64,000 nt of DNA. Source: Opitutaceae bacterium (GTDB lineage Bacteria > Verrucomicrobiota > Verrucomicrobiia > Opitutales > Opitutaceae). The stretch's first letter is position 1. Every line of letters begins with the position of its first letter. A program made the translations under genes and the position numbers. This document shows positions 1 through 7,768 of this stretch, in pieces. The notes beneath the pieces were generated by a model that saw only the letters and a list, made by a program, of their open reading frames with translations, did not search any database and was not told the DNA's origin. The stretch covers positions 38,004 through 102,003 of the forward strand of contig JANQSC010000045.1 in NCBI GenBank assembly GCA_028284235.1, given 5' to 3'.

Positions 1-91
1 AGCGCAGCACGTTCCCGAGATCGTTTGTATCCAAACTCTTATAGGCTTCTCCAAATCGCAGAACCGGTAGATGTGAAACGTTTTCTTTCAT
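1..91 (-). CDS. N-terminal fragment of a protein running off the window, possibly aldehyde dehydrogenase-like
   Basis: About 30 codons are visible on the minus strand, starting from an ATG at 91 and open to the window edge. The peptide begins MKENVSHLPVLRFGEAYKSL. The PVLRFGEAYKSLD pattern resembles, from memory, the N-terminus of aldehyde dehydrogenase-family proteins in Planctomycetes and Verrucomicrobia. It starts 33 bases downstream of the stop of the acyl-adenylating ligase and in the same direction, so it is very probably the last visible member of that operon. An acyl-CoA or aldehyde-oxidising partner would suit a ligase neighbour. Only the reading frame and the context are secure; the family call is tentative. 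Confidence 0.45.
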   Translation of the reverse strand, partial: MKENVSHLPVLRFGEAYKSLDTNDLGNVLR

Positions 92-124
92 TGCAGCTAT
101 ATGGGCTTCCTCCTCAACGCCCCG

Positions 125-1210
125 TTAATAGACGCCCTCGATGACTTTCTTCTTCGTCGATTCGAACGGGCGCACGTCCCCCACCCCGTCCCACGGAAAG
201 AGATCGCAGGGCTGTCTGCGAATCGCTTCGTCCCGCTCCAGGAATCGAGGCATGAAAAATTCCTTGGTCAAAGTCGTCAGCTCGACGCGACCGTAAGTGT
301 CGTACTCGACCCCTTTGGTGGAGTCCTTCGGATCGACAATGCGCAGCACTGCTCGCGGCTGCGGCGCGTAGTAGGTCAAGCTGTAGTTGTCTTCCTCCGA
401 CAAGGGTCGACTAATGGCGAGCCCCATGAGCGTGTTGCCGTAAGTCGGAGCGAAATTCACTTTCCCTTCCAGGACTTCCTCGGTAAGGAAACGCACGTAC
501 TGGGGAGTCATCGTCGTACCGCCGACGAAAACGCCCTTGATTCCCGCTTGCGGGATTGAGATGCGCTCGGCGAGCGCCTCGAGAATCGTCGGCGTCGTGA
601 ACATGCAGCCGATGTCGCGCCCCTTAAGAATGGTGATGGCCTGCTCAACCACGTGCTCCTTGTACTTGCGAGCCATGTCGTACTCGCCATCGCGGATAAG
701 TCGTTTTACCCAGCGCGGATCGAGATCGATGAAGTAGCAAGCGCCTCCACGCACGTTGGCCAAGTGCTCGATGGCCAAGCGCAAGCGGCGCGGACCGGTC
801 GGACCCACCATGAGCCAGTTCGCCCCTTTTGGAAAAAAGTCGTCGGAGTAGAAATCGCTGAACTCGGAGTAGTCGACCCTGTAGTCCTCCCAGCCGATAC
901 GCTGCTTCGGCATTCCGGTCGTGCCGCCTGTTTCAAATACATTGTAGGGGCGGTCCTTGAACGCGGCCGGAATAAACCGGGCGGGATCGGTGTCGCGCAG
1001 CACTTCGTCGTCGAAGTTTTCGAAACGCATCATGTCCTCGAAACCGGACACTTCGGTCAACGGATTCCAATCCGCTTGCTTGGCCCAATCGAGCCAATAC
1101 GGGCAACCGGTCTCGGGTGAAAAATGCCACTGGACGATTTCGCGCACATGGCGATCCAGCTCTTCTTTTGCGGCGTCCACCGCGCTTGTTAATTCGATTG
1201 TCTGAGTCAT
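125..1210 (-). CDS. PaaK/LuxE-like acyl-adenylating ligase (AMP-binding)
   Basis: A 361-residue protein counted from the ATG at 1210; upstream in-frame starts lack support. Residues about 95-102 read GGTTGMPK, the phosphate-binding A3 motif of adenylate-forming enzymes, and a later TYGNTLMG segment suits the second adenylate-binding region. The overall look is of the phenylacetate-CoA ligase/LuxE group, which activates a carboxylic acid as acyl-AMP. The protein ends soon after a DGVGDVRPFE segment, so the usual C-terminal lid domain (PaaK is about 430 residues) seems reduced or absent. It is the fifth gene of a minus-strand operon with two exported propeller proteins, a DUF3311 protein and a sodium symporter. 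The substrate cannot be read from the sequence; acid taken up by the symporter is a reasonable guess. Confidence 0.75.
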   Translation of the reverse strand: MTQTIELTSAVDAAKEELDRHVREIVQWHFSPETGCPYWLDWAKQADWNPLTEVSGFEDMMRFENFDDEVLRDTDPARFIPAAFKDRPYNVFETGGTTGMPKQRIGWEDYRVDYSEFSDFYSDDFFPKGANWLMVGPTGPRRLRLAIEHLANVRGGACYFIDLDPRWVKRLIRDGEYDMARKYKEHVVEQAITILKGRDIGCMFTTPTILEALAERISIPQAGIKGVFVGGTTMTPQYVRFLTEEVLEGKVNFAPTYGNTLMGLAISRPLSEEDNYSLTYYAPQPRAVLRIVDPKDSTKGVEYDTYGRVELTTLTKEFFMPRFLERDEAIRRQPCDLFPWDGVGDVRPFESTKKKVIEGVY

Positions 1211-1297
1211 TTTAAAAAAGGCCTTGTTAGTTCGCGGTGCGATTTGGCGCAAGCGGCCGCCCGTTGCGCCCACAATTCAAGTGATTCGTTTTCGGTT

Positions 1298-2812
1298 CTA
1301 GGATTTCTTGACGAAGAATTTGTCCAAGGTCGCCTGCGACGGCGCTTGGGTGAGCAAGGACACGACCACAAGCGAGAGAGCGCAGGTCGAGAAAATCACC
1401 GCCACCGGCATCACGCCCATAAACATGTACCCGCCGTTCGCTCCGTATCCAGAAGCTGCGAACAGCAACAGCCAGGAAATAGCCGCCCCGATGACGCCGG
1501 CGTAGGCGCCCGCCTTGGTCGCCCGTTTCCAGTATATCGCGGCAAACACCAGCGGGAACAAGCCGGCGAATCCGCTGAAGCACCAGACGCCCAGCGAGAA
1601 AACCTGCCGCGGCTCCGCCAGCGTGAACAGGTAGGTAACCAATACGATGGTGCAAATGAAGCCGCGGGCCAGAAGTACTTTCTGCTTCTCGTTAAAACGA
1701 TCCGCGCCAAAAGTGTGCACGACGATGTCCTTGGTGAACATCGTTCCCACCGCCACGAACTGCGAGTCGAGCGACGACATGATCGCAGCCATGATTCCCG
1801 CCGTCACAAGTCCGCCGATTACCGGCGTGGCCAGTTTGCCGACCATCATTCCCAATACGGCGTTGGGGCTCGTTCCTTCGGGGATCACCGGCGTGACCCC
1901 GTCCGGCATGACCGCTCCGGTCGCCCAGAAGCCGATCAAAATACACGGTATCCAAGTAAGCATGATCGCTATCGGATGGGCGACCAGCGTGAGGCGGAAC
2001 GACTTTGCCGTCTTCGCCGTCAAACAGTTCTGGAAGAGATGCGGGAACATTCCCACCGACAACGGAATGAAACAGTAGGAAAGGAATTGAAGCTCCGTCA
2101 GGTTCCCAGCCCGCACCGCTTTCGCCGGATCCCCCATTGCCGACGCGGCTTGCATGCCGCCCAGCTTGGAAGAAATCGTTACGAAAGCGATAAAGCCCAT
2201 CACAATGAACACCAGCGTCTGAAACGTGTTCGCCCAAGCCGCGCTGCGCACGCCGCCCGCGAATATGTAGTACAGAACGACTCCGGATATCACCGCCATC
2301 GTCAACCAAGGCGGGACGGCTCCCCCAGTGTTTTCAAAAACACTGGGGAACGCCCCGCGTGTCACGCCTTGCATGACGGTTCCTGCTCCCAGCAGACCCA
2401 CAAGTAAATAAGGAATAATCAGTCCGACCAAAATCGGGAAAAGGAGATAGCCGAGCTTGCTGCTTTCGAACCGCGAACGGAAAAACTCGATCTGCGTATG
2501 GAAGCCATTGCGCTTCCCCAGCGACCAGAGCGGCAGGCCGACCAAGAAAAAACAAGCGGAGTGAATCAGAGCGGACGACGACGCGATCTTGCCGTAGGTC
2601 GCGATCCCCACTCGGTACGACTCGCCCGTGCTGCCGACCATGGCGAAGGCCGTCATCGTAGTGCCGAAGATCGACATGAAGAGCACCAGCGGGCCGATGG
2701 AGCGGCTGGCGACGAAAAAGTCGTTGGAGTTGCCACGGAACAAACGGCTGCTCAAATAGCCGAGCCCCAGAAGCAGTATTAAGTAGATAACTACGATAAT
2801 CGCCTGAGTCAT
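1298..2812 (-). CDS. Sodium:solute symporter (SSS family)
   Basis: A 504-residue integral membrane protein with about 13 hydrophobic segments, matching the SSS family length and layout. The N-terminus (LILLLGLGYLSSRLFRG then NDFFVASRSIGPLVLF) is the typical first-helix and loop region. A conserved SSLDSQFVAVGTMFTKDI stretch near residue 350 corresponds to the helix that helps form the sodium site in this family. The start ATG at 2812 overlaps the stop of the DUF3311 gene by four bases, indicating translational coupling. Family members use the sodium gradient to import sugars, amino acids, carboxylates or vitamins. With an acyl ligase next in the operon an organic acid is plausible, but the substrate is not determined. 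Confidence 0.9.
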   Translation of the reverse strand: MTQAIIVVIYLILLLGLGYLSSRLFRGNSNDFFVASRSIGPLVLFMSIFGTTMTAFAMVGSTGESYRVGIATYGKIASSSALIHSACFFLVGLPLWSLGKRNGFHTQIEFFRSRFESSKLGYLLFPILVGLIIPYLLVGLLGAGTVMQGVTRGAFPSVFENTGGAVPPWLTMAVISGVVLYYIFAGGVRSAAWANTFQTLVFIVMGFIAFVTISSKLGGMQAASAMGDPAKAVRAGNLTELQFLSYCFIPLSVGMFPHLFQNCLTAKTAKSFRLTLVAHPIAIMLTWIPCILIGFWATGAVMPDGVTPVIPEGTSPNAVLGMMVGKLATPVIGGLVTAGIMAAIMSSLDSQFVAVGTMFTKDIVVHTFGADRFNEKQKVLLARGFICTIVLVTYLFTLAEPRQVFSLGVWCFSGFAGLFPLVFAAIYWKRATKAGAYAGVIGAAISWLLLFAASGYGANGGYMFMGVMPVAVIFSTCALSLVVVSLLTQAPSQATLDKFFVKKS

Positions 2813-3030
2813 TGACCTGCCTCCTCTTCGCCTTCTTCTTCGCGAAAGTTCGGCCAGGCGTATTTCACGACGACAAACCAGCCGGAAGCGGCGAGCACCG
2901 TGAAGGCCATGTGGTAGGCCAAGCCTACCGGGAGAATACCGAAAACTAGACTACCGTTATCCTTGAGCCAGAAGTCCTGATGCAAGACGAAAAGGACCAG
3001 CATGAACGCGATTACAGCGCCCCGGCTCAT
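2809..3030 (-). CDS. DUF3311-type small membrane subunit of the symporter
   Basis: A 73-residue protein with two hydrophobic helices, around residues 5-20 and 30-60, and an acidic C-terminus (FREEEGEEEAGQ). Its size, the central GILPVGLAYHMAFTVLAAS helix and its position directly before an SSS symporter fit the DUF3311 family, which commonly accompanies such symporters. Start and stop each overlap a neighbour by four bases (ATGA on both sides), so three genes are tightly coupled. A role as an accessory or stabilising subunit is inferred from this pairing. Confidence 0.75.
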   Translation of the reverse strand: MSRGAVIAFMLVLFVLHQDFWLKDNGSLVFGILPVGLAYHMAFTVLAASGWFVVVKYAWPNFREEEGEEEAGQ

Positions 3031-4583
3031 TCTCCGCCTTTCTTCATCGCGTACAAGTGGGTCTGCGTGGCGACGTACAAAACGTCGTTCGCGACCACCG
3101 GACTGCTGTAAATCGGGGTGAAGAACTCGATCTCAGCAAGCAGTTCCTTCTCCTTAGTCGCGGCGAGCACTACCAGTTGGCCGTCTTCGTTCGGCAAATA
3201 CACTTTGCCGTCCGCTACCAGCGTGGATCCCCAAATGCGGCTGTCCGTAGCGTGCACCCAGTGCACCTCGCCGGTCTCGATATCCAAACAATGGATATCG
3301 CCATCGTACTCGGCCGCGAAAATCATTCCGTTGTAAATGCTCGGCGTCGAGACCGTGCGGCCGATGTCCTTGTAAGTCCAAATCGCTTTGCCGGAGATGT
3401 CGCCTTCCATCGAAGCGTCGATGGCGCTCAGCATTCCCACGCCGTCGCCATGCTCCGGATCCTGGCCAATCAGGGCGTAGGCGATGTTGTCGTACACCAC
3501 CACGGTACTGATCACTTCGCTGGGCCCGGGATAGGTCGCGTACTTGATTGGCTTGCCATCCTTTTCGCGGTACTCGGGAGGATTGCTGTCGTAACGGAAA
3601 ACCTCTTTGAGAATTTCATAACCATCCGGACCGACCACCGGCTCGGGCTCGTAGGCGTAGGTGATCCCGTCGCCTCCACCCCAGATGATGAGCGGCTTGC
3701 CGTTAATCTCGCCGTAGGCGGGCGAACTCCAGCTCGCGTGCAAAACGCGCTCGGAAACTTGCGACGCTTCCTCGCCTTTCAGCTCGCCAGTGTTCTTGTC
3801 CAACGCAACCAGAGAGGGCGAGAAGGGAGCCGGAATGTTGTTGTGCGACCAGTCCACGCCATTGGAAGTCGCCACATAAAGCAGATCCCCGATGATTAGT
3901 GGGGAGCAACTGGATACATTGTGCGGGAAGACGCCGAGCTCTTCGCGCATGTCGTAGGACCAGATGATGTCGGCGTGCTGGTCGGTGAGCTCGACCGGCT
4001 CGCCGTTCGCGGACATATACATCGCTTCATCCTGGAACGGGCCGTCATTGCCGTCAGCGAGACCGTTGATGTCGAGACAAACCGCTTGTCCCCGATTCGT
4101 CACTACGTAAACCATGTCGCCTTCCACGGCTGGCGACGAACAGAGACCGACGTATTCCCAGTCGCTCACTTTTCCCGCGCCGAGCTTGGGAACGAGCAAC
4201 TGCCACTTGAATTCGCCTGTCTTCTCGTCGAAAGCCATCAATACGCCTCGGTCGCCTTGCTGATTCGGATCGCGCGGCGACTCGTTGTTGGTACCGGCGA
4301 AGACCACTCCACCCGCAACCGTCACATTTCCGTACGCCTGCGAACCCAGCTTGGCCACCCAAAGAACGTTCTCCGTAGTGGACATGTCGATATCGTCACT
4401 GCCCGGAAGCGTTCTTCCCGGCTCGACGTTAACCGGCAAATTCGAGGCTTCGCCCACCATGTTGCGGCTTGGGGTGTTACCCCACATCGGCCATTCCGAG
4501 CCGTCGCTCGCGTAGTTGAGCGGCAACGAAGCGCCTCCCAAGGCAAGCGCGGCCAGTCCAATAGTTGATTTATAAATACTCAT
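3027..4583 (-). CDS. Exported PQQ-like beta-propeller protein (518 aa)
   Basis: The N-terminus has a short signal-like stretch (STIGLAALALGGASLPLNYA), after which the mature part begins EWPMWGNTPSRN, the usual opening of PQQ-like propeller proteins. At least six blade repeats are visible, each with a pattern like VVYVATN followed by ALDKNTGEL, such as VFAGTN..LMAFDEKTGEFKWQL and IHCLDIETGEVHWVH. No PQQ-dehydrogenase catalytic Asp/Glu context or heme motif (CxxCH) was seen, so an enzymatic role is not supported; ligand binding or scaffolding in the periplasm is more likely. Its stop overlaps the DUF3311 start by four bases and it follows the longer propeller gene by six bases. The two propeller genes are paralogous in fold but differ in length and in C-terminal content. 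Confidence 0.85.
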   Translation of the reverse strand: MSIYKSTIGLAALALGGASLPLNYASDGSEWPMWGNTPSRNMVGEASNLPVNVEPGRTLPGSDDIDMSTTENVLWVAKLGSQAYGNVTVAGGVVFAGTNNESPRDPNQQGDRGVLMAFDEKTGEFKWQLLVPKLGAGKVSDWEYVGLCSSPAVEGDMVYVVTNRGQAVCLDINGLADGNDGPFQDEAMYMSANGEPVELTDQHADIIWSYDMREELGVFPHNVSSCSPLIIGDLLYVATSNGVDWSHNNIPAPFSPSLVALDKNTGELKGEEASQVSERVLHASWSSPAYGEINGKPLIIWGGGDGITYAYEPEPVVGPDGYEILKEVFRYDSNPPEYREKDGKPIKYATYPGPSEVISTVVVYDNIAYALIGQDPEHGDGVGMLSAIDASMEGDISGKAIWTYKDIGRTVSTPSIYNGMIFAAEYDGDIHCLDIETGEVHWVHATDSRIWGSTLVADGKVYLPNEDGQLVVLAATKEKELLAEIEFFTPIYSSPVVANDVLYVATQTHLYAMKKGGE

Positions 4584-4589
4584 GGTTGC

Positions 4590-6884
4590 TTAGTTGTTTG
4601 GCGTGATTTCTAGATTATCGATGAACACCCGCTTCTGGGCTTGCGGCGACAAAGCGAAGATTGCCGGAGCCCCCTTGGGGTGAAGTTTGTCGACTGGGAC
4701 TTCAATCGTCCAAGCGTCAGGCTCCGGCTCGCCGCGTACCCACGCTTTCGCCTTCACCACGCCCGTTCCGTCGCGGTTGTCTTGAATGGTTGTTTTGAGC
4801 CGGTACCACGTGTTCGCCTTCACGTTGAAGGGGACCGATTCCTTGAGCCGGTCGTGGTTGCTGGAAACCTCGAGAATGCGCCAGTTGCCCACCAGGGTGA
4901 TCAGGTAGCGCTGGTTCACCAAGCCGATCGAGGACATGATTCTCCGATTGCCGTCCGTGAGCACGTCGGCGGAGAACGTGTAGTTCGACAGGTCGTGGTG
5001 ACCGACGAAATTCATGGTCCGCTGCTTGATGACCGAGTCGAGCACGTTGGCGACCACTTTCTCGCCCTCACGTTCGACCACGCTCCACTTGACCCGCGCG
5101 CCGAGCCAGAAGGACGGCGGAAAGGAAGCGGCTTCACCCAAGTAATTCTTGCTGTTCAGCTCGAAGCTTTCGAAATCCTCGCTGTAGCTCGGTCCCGCCA
5201 CCACACGTCCACGGATGCTGGTCGAAACGCCGTTCGCAGTCGCCTTGATCATGCCAGCGGCGTAGGGAGCGTCGCGATTGACCGTCAACGTCTTGCCCGA
5301 AACTTTCGCCGCGAGCGGACCGGTGTCCCATTCGACTTTATCCAATTTCTTGATACGCTGCCCCACGGCGTTCAGTCCCCAGACCGTGAAGTCGACCGAC
5401 TGTCCTTGCATCAGAGCGATTTCCGCGGGCACCACTTGCAGGGCGGCGATCTTCTTGTCCTTGATCCGCGTTTTCGGCGTTTTCACCCCGACAAACTTGC
5501 CGCCCTCTTCACCGAAACAGTGTAGGGCTTCTTTGGTTTGTATATAAACCTTGCCCGCGTAGGCGGACGGAGCCGCGAGACAAATCGCTCCCATGTCCAC
5601 TTCGTCGAGAATTTCGCCGCGGTCGTCGTGCGGCTTAACCACGTAGGCCTTGCCGTCGGCCATTGGCACGTAGAGTTTGTCGTCGGCATACAACGGCGAG
5701 GCGTGCAACTGGTCCGGCGCGAGTTTGAGCGACCAAAGCGTTTCGCCGGTATCCGCGTCGACACAGAGCAAGCTTCCCGTAGCGATCGTCGTGTAGACGC
5801 GGCCGTCGTGGAGAACGGGCGAACTGCTGAACGAGACGTGTTCGTCGTTGCGCCAAATCTCGTCGGACGGAGAAAGGATGACCGGCTTGTCGCCGGTCGG
5901 ATACTCGGTCGGAATGCGATAGCAGACGAGACGACCTTTGGCGGTCGTATCGATGTTCTCCTTACCATGAACGGCGATGATTTTGTCGTCGCCGTAGAAA
6001 AGCACCGTGCCATTCACTCCGCCCTGCGAAATCGTCACCCGCCAGACCGGCTCGCCGGTGAGGGCGTTCGAGCAAATGATGCTGCCCGATCCCGTTCCCG
6101 CTATGAATACACGGCGTCCGTCCAGATCGCCGAAGGTGGGCGAGGAATTGGAGCTGTCGACCGGGCGGACGTCGGGCGACGAGTGCCAGGCCAATTCGCC
6201 GGTATGCTTGTTGAAGCCGTAGAACCGATCACCGGGAGGTCCCGTAGTGCCCCAGTTCGCGGTGATGCCGCGGAAGATCACGAAGTCGCCCTCGATAACC
6301 GGGCCGCCGGTACGGCCGTTGGGGAAGGTCAAGCGCCAGAACTCCTCGAGCATGGACCGCTCCCAGAGCTTGTTGCCATCGCGATCGAAGGCCAAAGCCA
6401 AGCCCGAAGTCGGCATAAAGTAAACGTTTCCGGTTTCCGGGTCGACGCAGGGCGAACCGATACCGTAACGGTTATAGACATTGTCGCTGAGGAAGTCGCG
6501 CGAGCGGTATTCCCACAGCTTCTCGCCCGTATCGGCGTCGAGACAAAGCAAAGTCTCTTCGACGAGCGTGCCGTCGTTCTCCTCGTAGTAGCCAAAGACA
6601 TACACGCGCCCGTCCGCGATAACCGGGGCGCCGCCGCCCTTGACTGGATAGCTCCAGAGGTGGGATTCCCCTTCCGGATCAATGGAGTCCGGCAAGTTTT
6701 TCTCCAGCGAGACGCCGGTCTGAAGCGGGCCTCTCCAATTAAGCCAGCCATCGACGGCCTTCGCCGAAAGGACCGGCGCGAGCGCCAGACTCGCTGCTGA
6801 AAGCGCCGCCCACAGCAGCGCCTTGTTTCTTCGTGGGTGAGAGTTCGTGGATGGAGACGAGACGCCTATATTATTTCCATGCAT
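4590..6884 (-). CDS. Exported PQQ-like beta-propeller protein with C-terminal sandwich-like domain (764 aa)
   Basis: First gene of the minus-strand operon. A basic N-terminal stretch (HPRRNKALLWAALSAASLAL) leads into a hydrophobic signal segment. The mature protein opens WLNWRGPLQTGVS, a typical propeller start, and about eight blades follow to about residue 430, with blade ends such as LLCLDADTGEKLWEY and LLCVDADTGETLWSLKL. A linker around residues 450-530 (PAEIALMQGQSVDFTVWG) looks like an Ig-like segment. Residues about 545-764 (from YSEDFESFELN to FIDNLEITPNN) look like a laminin-G/DUF1080-type beta-sandwich that often binds carbohydrate. No heme or clear catalytic motif was seen. Location in the periplasm or at the outer surface and a role in substrate binding for the coupled symporter are inferred. 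Confidence 0.85.
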   Translation of the reverse strand: MHGNNIGVSSPSTNSHPRRNKALLWAALSAASLALAPVLSAKAVDGWLNWRGPLQTGVSLEKNLPDSIDPEGESHLWSYPVKGGGAPVIADGRVYVFGYYEENDGTLVEETLLCLDADTGEKLWEYRSRDFLSDNVYNRYGIGSPCVDPETGNVYFMPTSGLALAFDRDGNKLWERSMLEEFWRLTFPNGRTGGPVIEGDFVIFRGITANWGTTGPPGDRFYGFNKHTGELAWHSSPDVRPVDSSNSSPTFGDLDGRRVFIAGTGSGSIICSNALTGEPVWRVTISQGGVNGTVLFYGDDKIIAVHGKENIDTTAKGRLVCYRIPTEYPTGDKPVILSPSDEIWRNDEHVSFSSSPVLHDGRVYTTIATGSLLCVDADTGETLWSLKLAPDQLHASPLYADDKLYVPMADGKAYVVKPHDDRGEILDEVDMGAICLAAPSAYAGKVYIQTKEALHCFGEEGGKFVGVKTPKTRIKDKKIAALQVVPAEIALMQGQSVDFTVWGLNAVGQRIKKLDKVEWDTGPLAAKVSGKTLTVNRDAPYAAGMIKATANGVSTSIRGRVVAGPSYSEDFESFELNSKNYLGEAASFPPSFWLGARVKWSVVEREGEKVVANVLDSVIKQRTMNFVGHHDLSNYTFSADVLTDGNRRIMSSIGLVNQRYLITLVGNWRILEVSSNHDRLKESVPFNVKANTWYRLKTTIQDNRDGTGVVKAKAWVRGEPEPDAWTIEVPVDKLHPKGAPAIFALSPQAQKRVFIDNLEITPNN

Positions 6885-7193
6885 AGCGATCAGATATTGA
6901 AAAACTCAACGATTGGATTTCTTCCGTCTTCGGTTTCGGAAAATAGAGGCGCCGCAGCGCTTGAAGCCAAACAAGCTGCGCTTCCAGAGAATTGGGGGTG
7001 ACAAAAATCTAAGCGATGGGGGCCCATTAACCAAGAAAGACGGTTTCGAGCGGAACTAATACGAACACGTATCATCGTGTCAATCTGAATATCGCCCAAT
7101 TTGCCGAACTGTTACGTAAAAATCTCGGAACGAACCAATTCTCGTTGGACAAACCGCGCTGCTTTTACTATGTGTGCGTATCAAAATCCCTCT
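6885..7193. promoter_or_regulatory. Divergent promoter region between propeller operon and MarR regulator
   Basis: About 300 bases lie between the divergent starts. They contain overlapping inverted repeats: ATACG at 7059-7063 with CGTAT at 7068-7072, and ACACG at 7065-7069 with CGTGT at 7076-7080. MarR-family dimers usually bind imperfect palindromes of 16-20 bp in just such divergent regions, so this is a candidate operator. No convincing -35/-10 pair or small gene was recognised in the rest; a 69-codon minus-strand frame here (6890-7099) has no gene-like character. Confidence 0.4.
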
Positions 7194-7682
7194 ATGAACC
7201 CATCCCCACAAACACCTGAAAGCCAGACCAGTTCCTCACAAAAGCGCTTTCCGCTCCTGCTGCGGTCCGCCTGGTTTGGTCTGAACCAGAGTTTCCGCGC
7301 TCGTATCAAGCCACTCGGGCTAACGCCTGACCAGTTCACCGTGTTGCGCTGGCTGTATGAAAAGAAGGACGAGTGTATCCGACAATCGGATTTAGCCCAG
7401 CTGATGGCCAGCGACAACAACACCATCACCTCCATCATCAACCGCATGGAGACCAATGGATGGGTCAAACGCTCGCCCCACACCCACGACCAGCGGGCCA
7501 AGCAACTCAACATCCAAGAGGCGGGGGAAACGCTCTATTTCAAAGCCCAGGCGATCGCCCACGCGCTCGAAGACGAAATCATGAGCAGCCTGAGCGAAGC
7601 GGAACGCTTGATGTACTTGGAATTCATGCAAAAAGTCGCCCAAGCCTGCCTCGACTCCCGCGACACCAGCCGGACCGCGTAG
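7194..7682 (+). CDS. MarR family transcriptional regulator
   Basis: A 162-residue protein from the ATG at 7194 (7170 is an alternative ATG; neither has a clear ribosome binding site). The core is a winged helix: LTPDQFTVLRWLYEKKDE leads into a helix-turn-helix (RQSDLAQLMASDNNTITS then IINRMETNGWVKRS) and a wing with the family DQRAKQL signature (MarR proteins have DxRxxxL). Flanking N- and C-terminal helices (LLLRSAWFGLNQSFR; EAERLMYLEFMQKVAQACL) form the dimer interface. It is divergent from the propeller/symporter/ligase operon, the classical arrangement for a MarR repressor relieved by a small, often aromatic or carboxylic, ligand. Regulation of that operon is inferred. Confidence 0.85.
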   Translation: MNPSPQTPESQTSSSQKRFPLLLRSAWFGLNQSFRARIKPLGLTPDQFTVLRWLYEKKDECIRQSDLAQLMASDNNTITSIINRMETNGWVKRSPHTHDQRAKQLNIQEAGETLYFKAQAIAHALEDEIMSSLSEAERLMYLEFMQKVAQACLDSRDTSRTA

Positions 7683-7712
7683 TGGATTCTTCGTTTTTGC
7701 GCTCGATAGGTC

Positions 7713-7750
7713 CTGTAAGTCCTGTAGGACGTATACGTCCTATCTTACAG
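7713..7750. repeat. Nested palindrome between marR-like gene and sulfatase
   Basis: A perfect 18-bp palindrome occupies 7725-7742 (TAGGACGTATACGTCCTA). It is flanked by CTGTAAG at 7713-7719 and its complement CTTACAG at 7744-7750, with TCCTG and a single T between inner and outer arms. The region could form a long hairpin and ends only 18 bases before the sulfatase start, so it could act as a terminator for the upstream gene, a regulator site, or a REP-like element. No T tract follows. Confidence 0.6.
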
Positions 7751-7768
7751 AACCCACTTCTACCAAAC

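Noticed and set aside
7373..7768. Upstream extension of the sulfatase frame
   Set aside because: The frame is open into the marR gene, but the signal peptide at 7769 and the out-of-frame regulator show the extension is not translated as part of the sulfatase.
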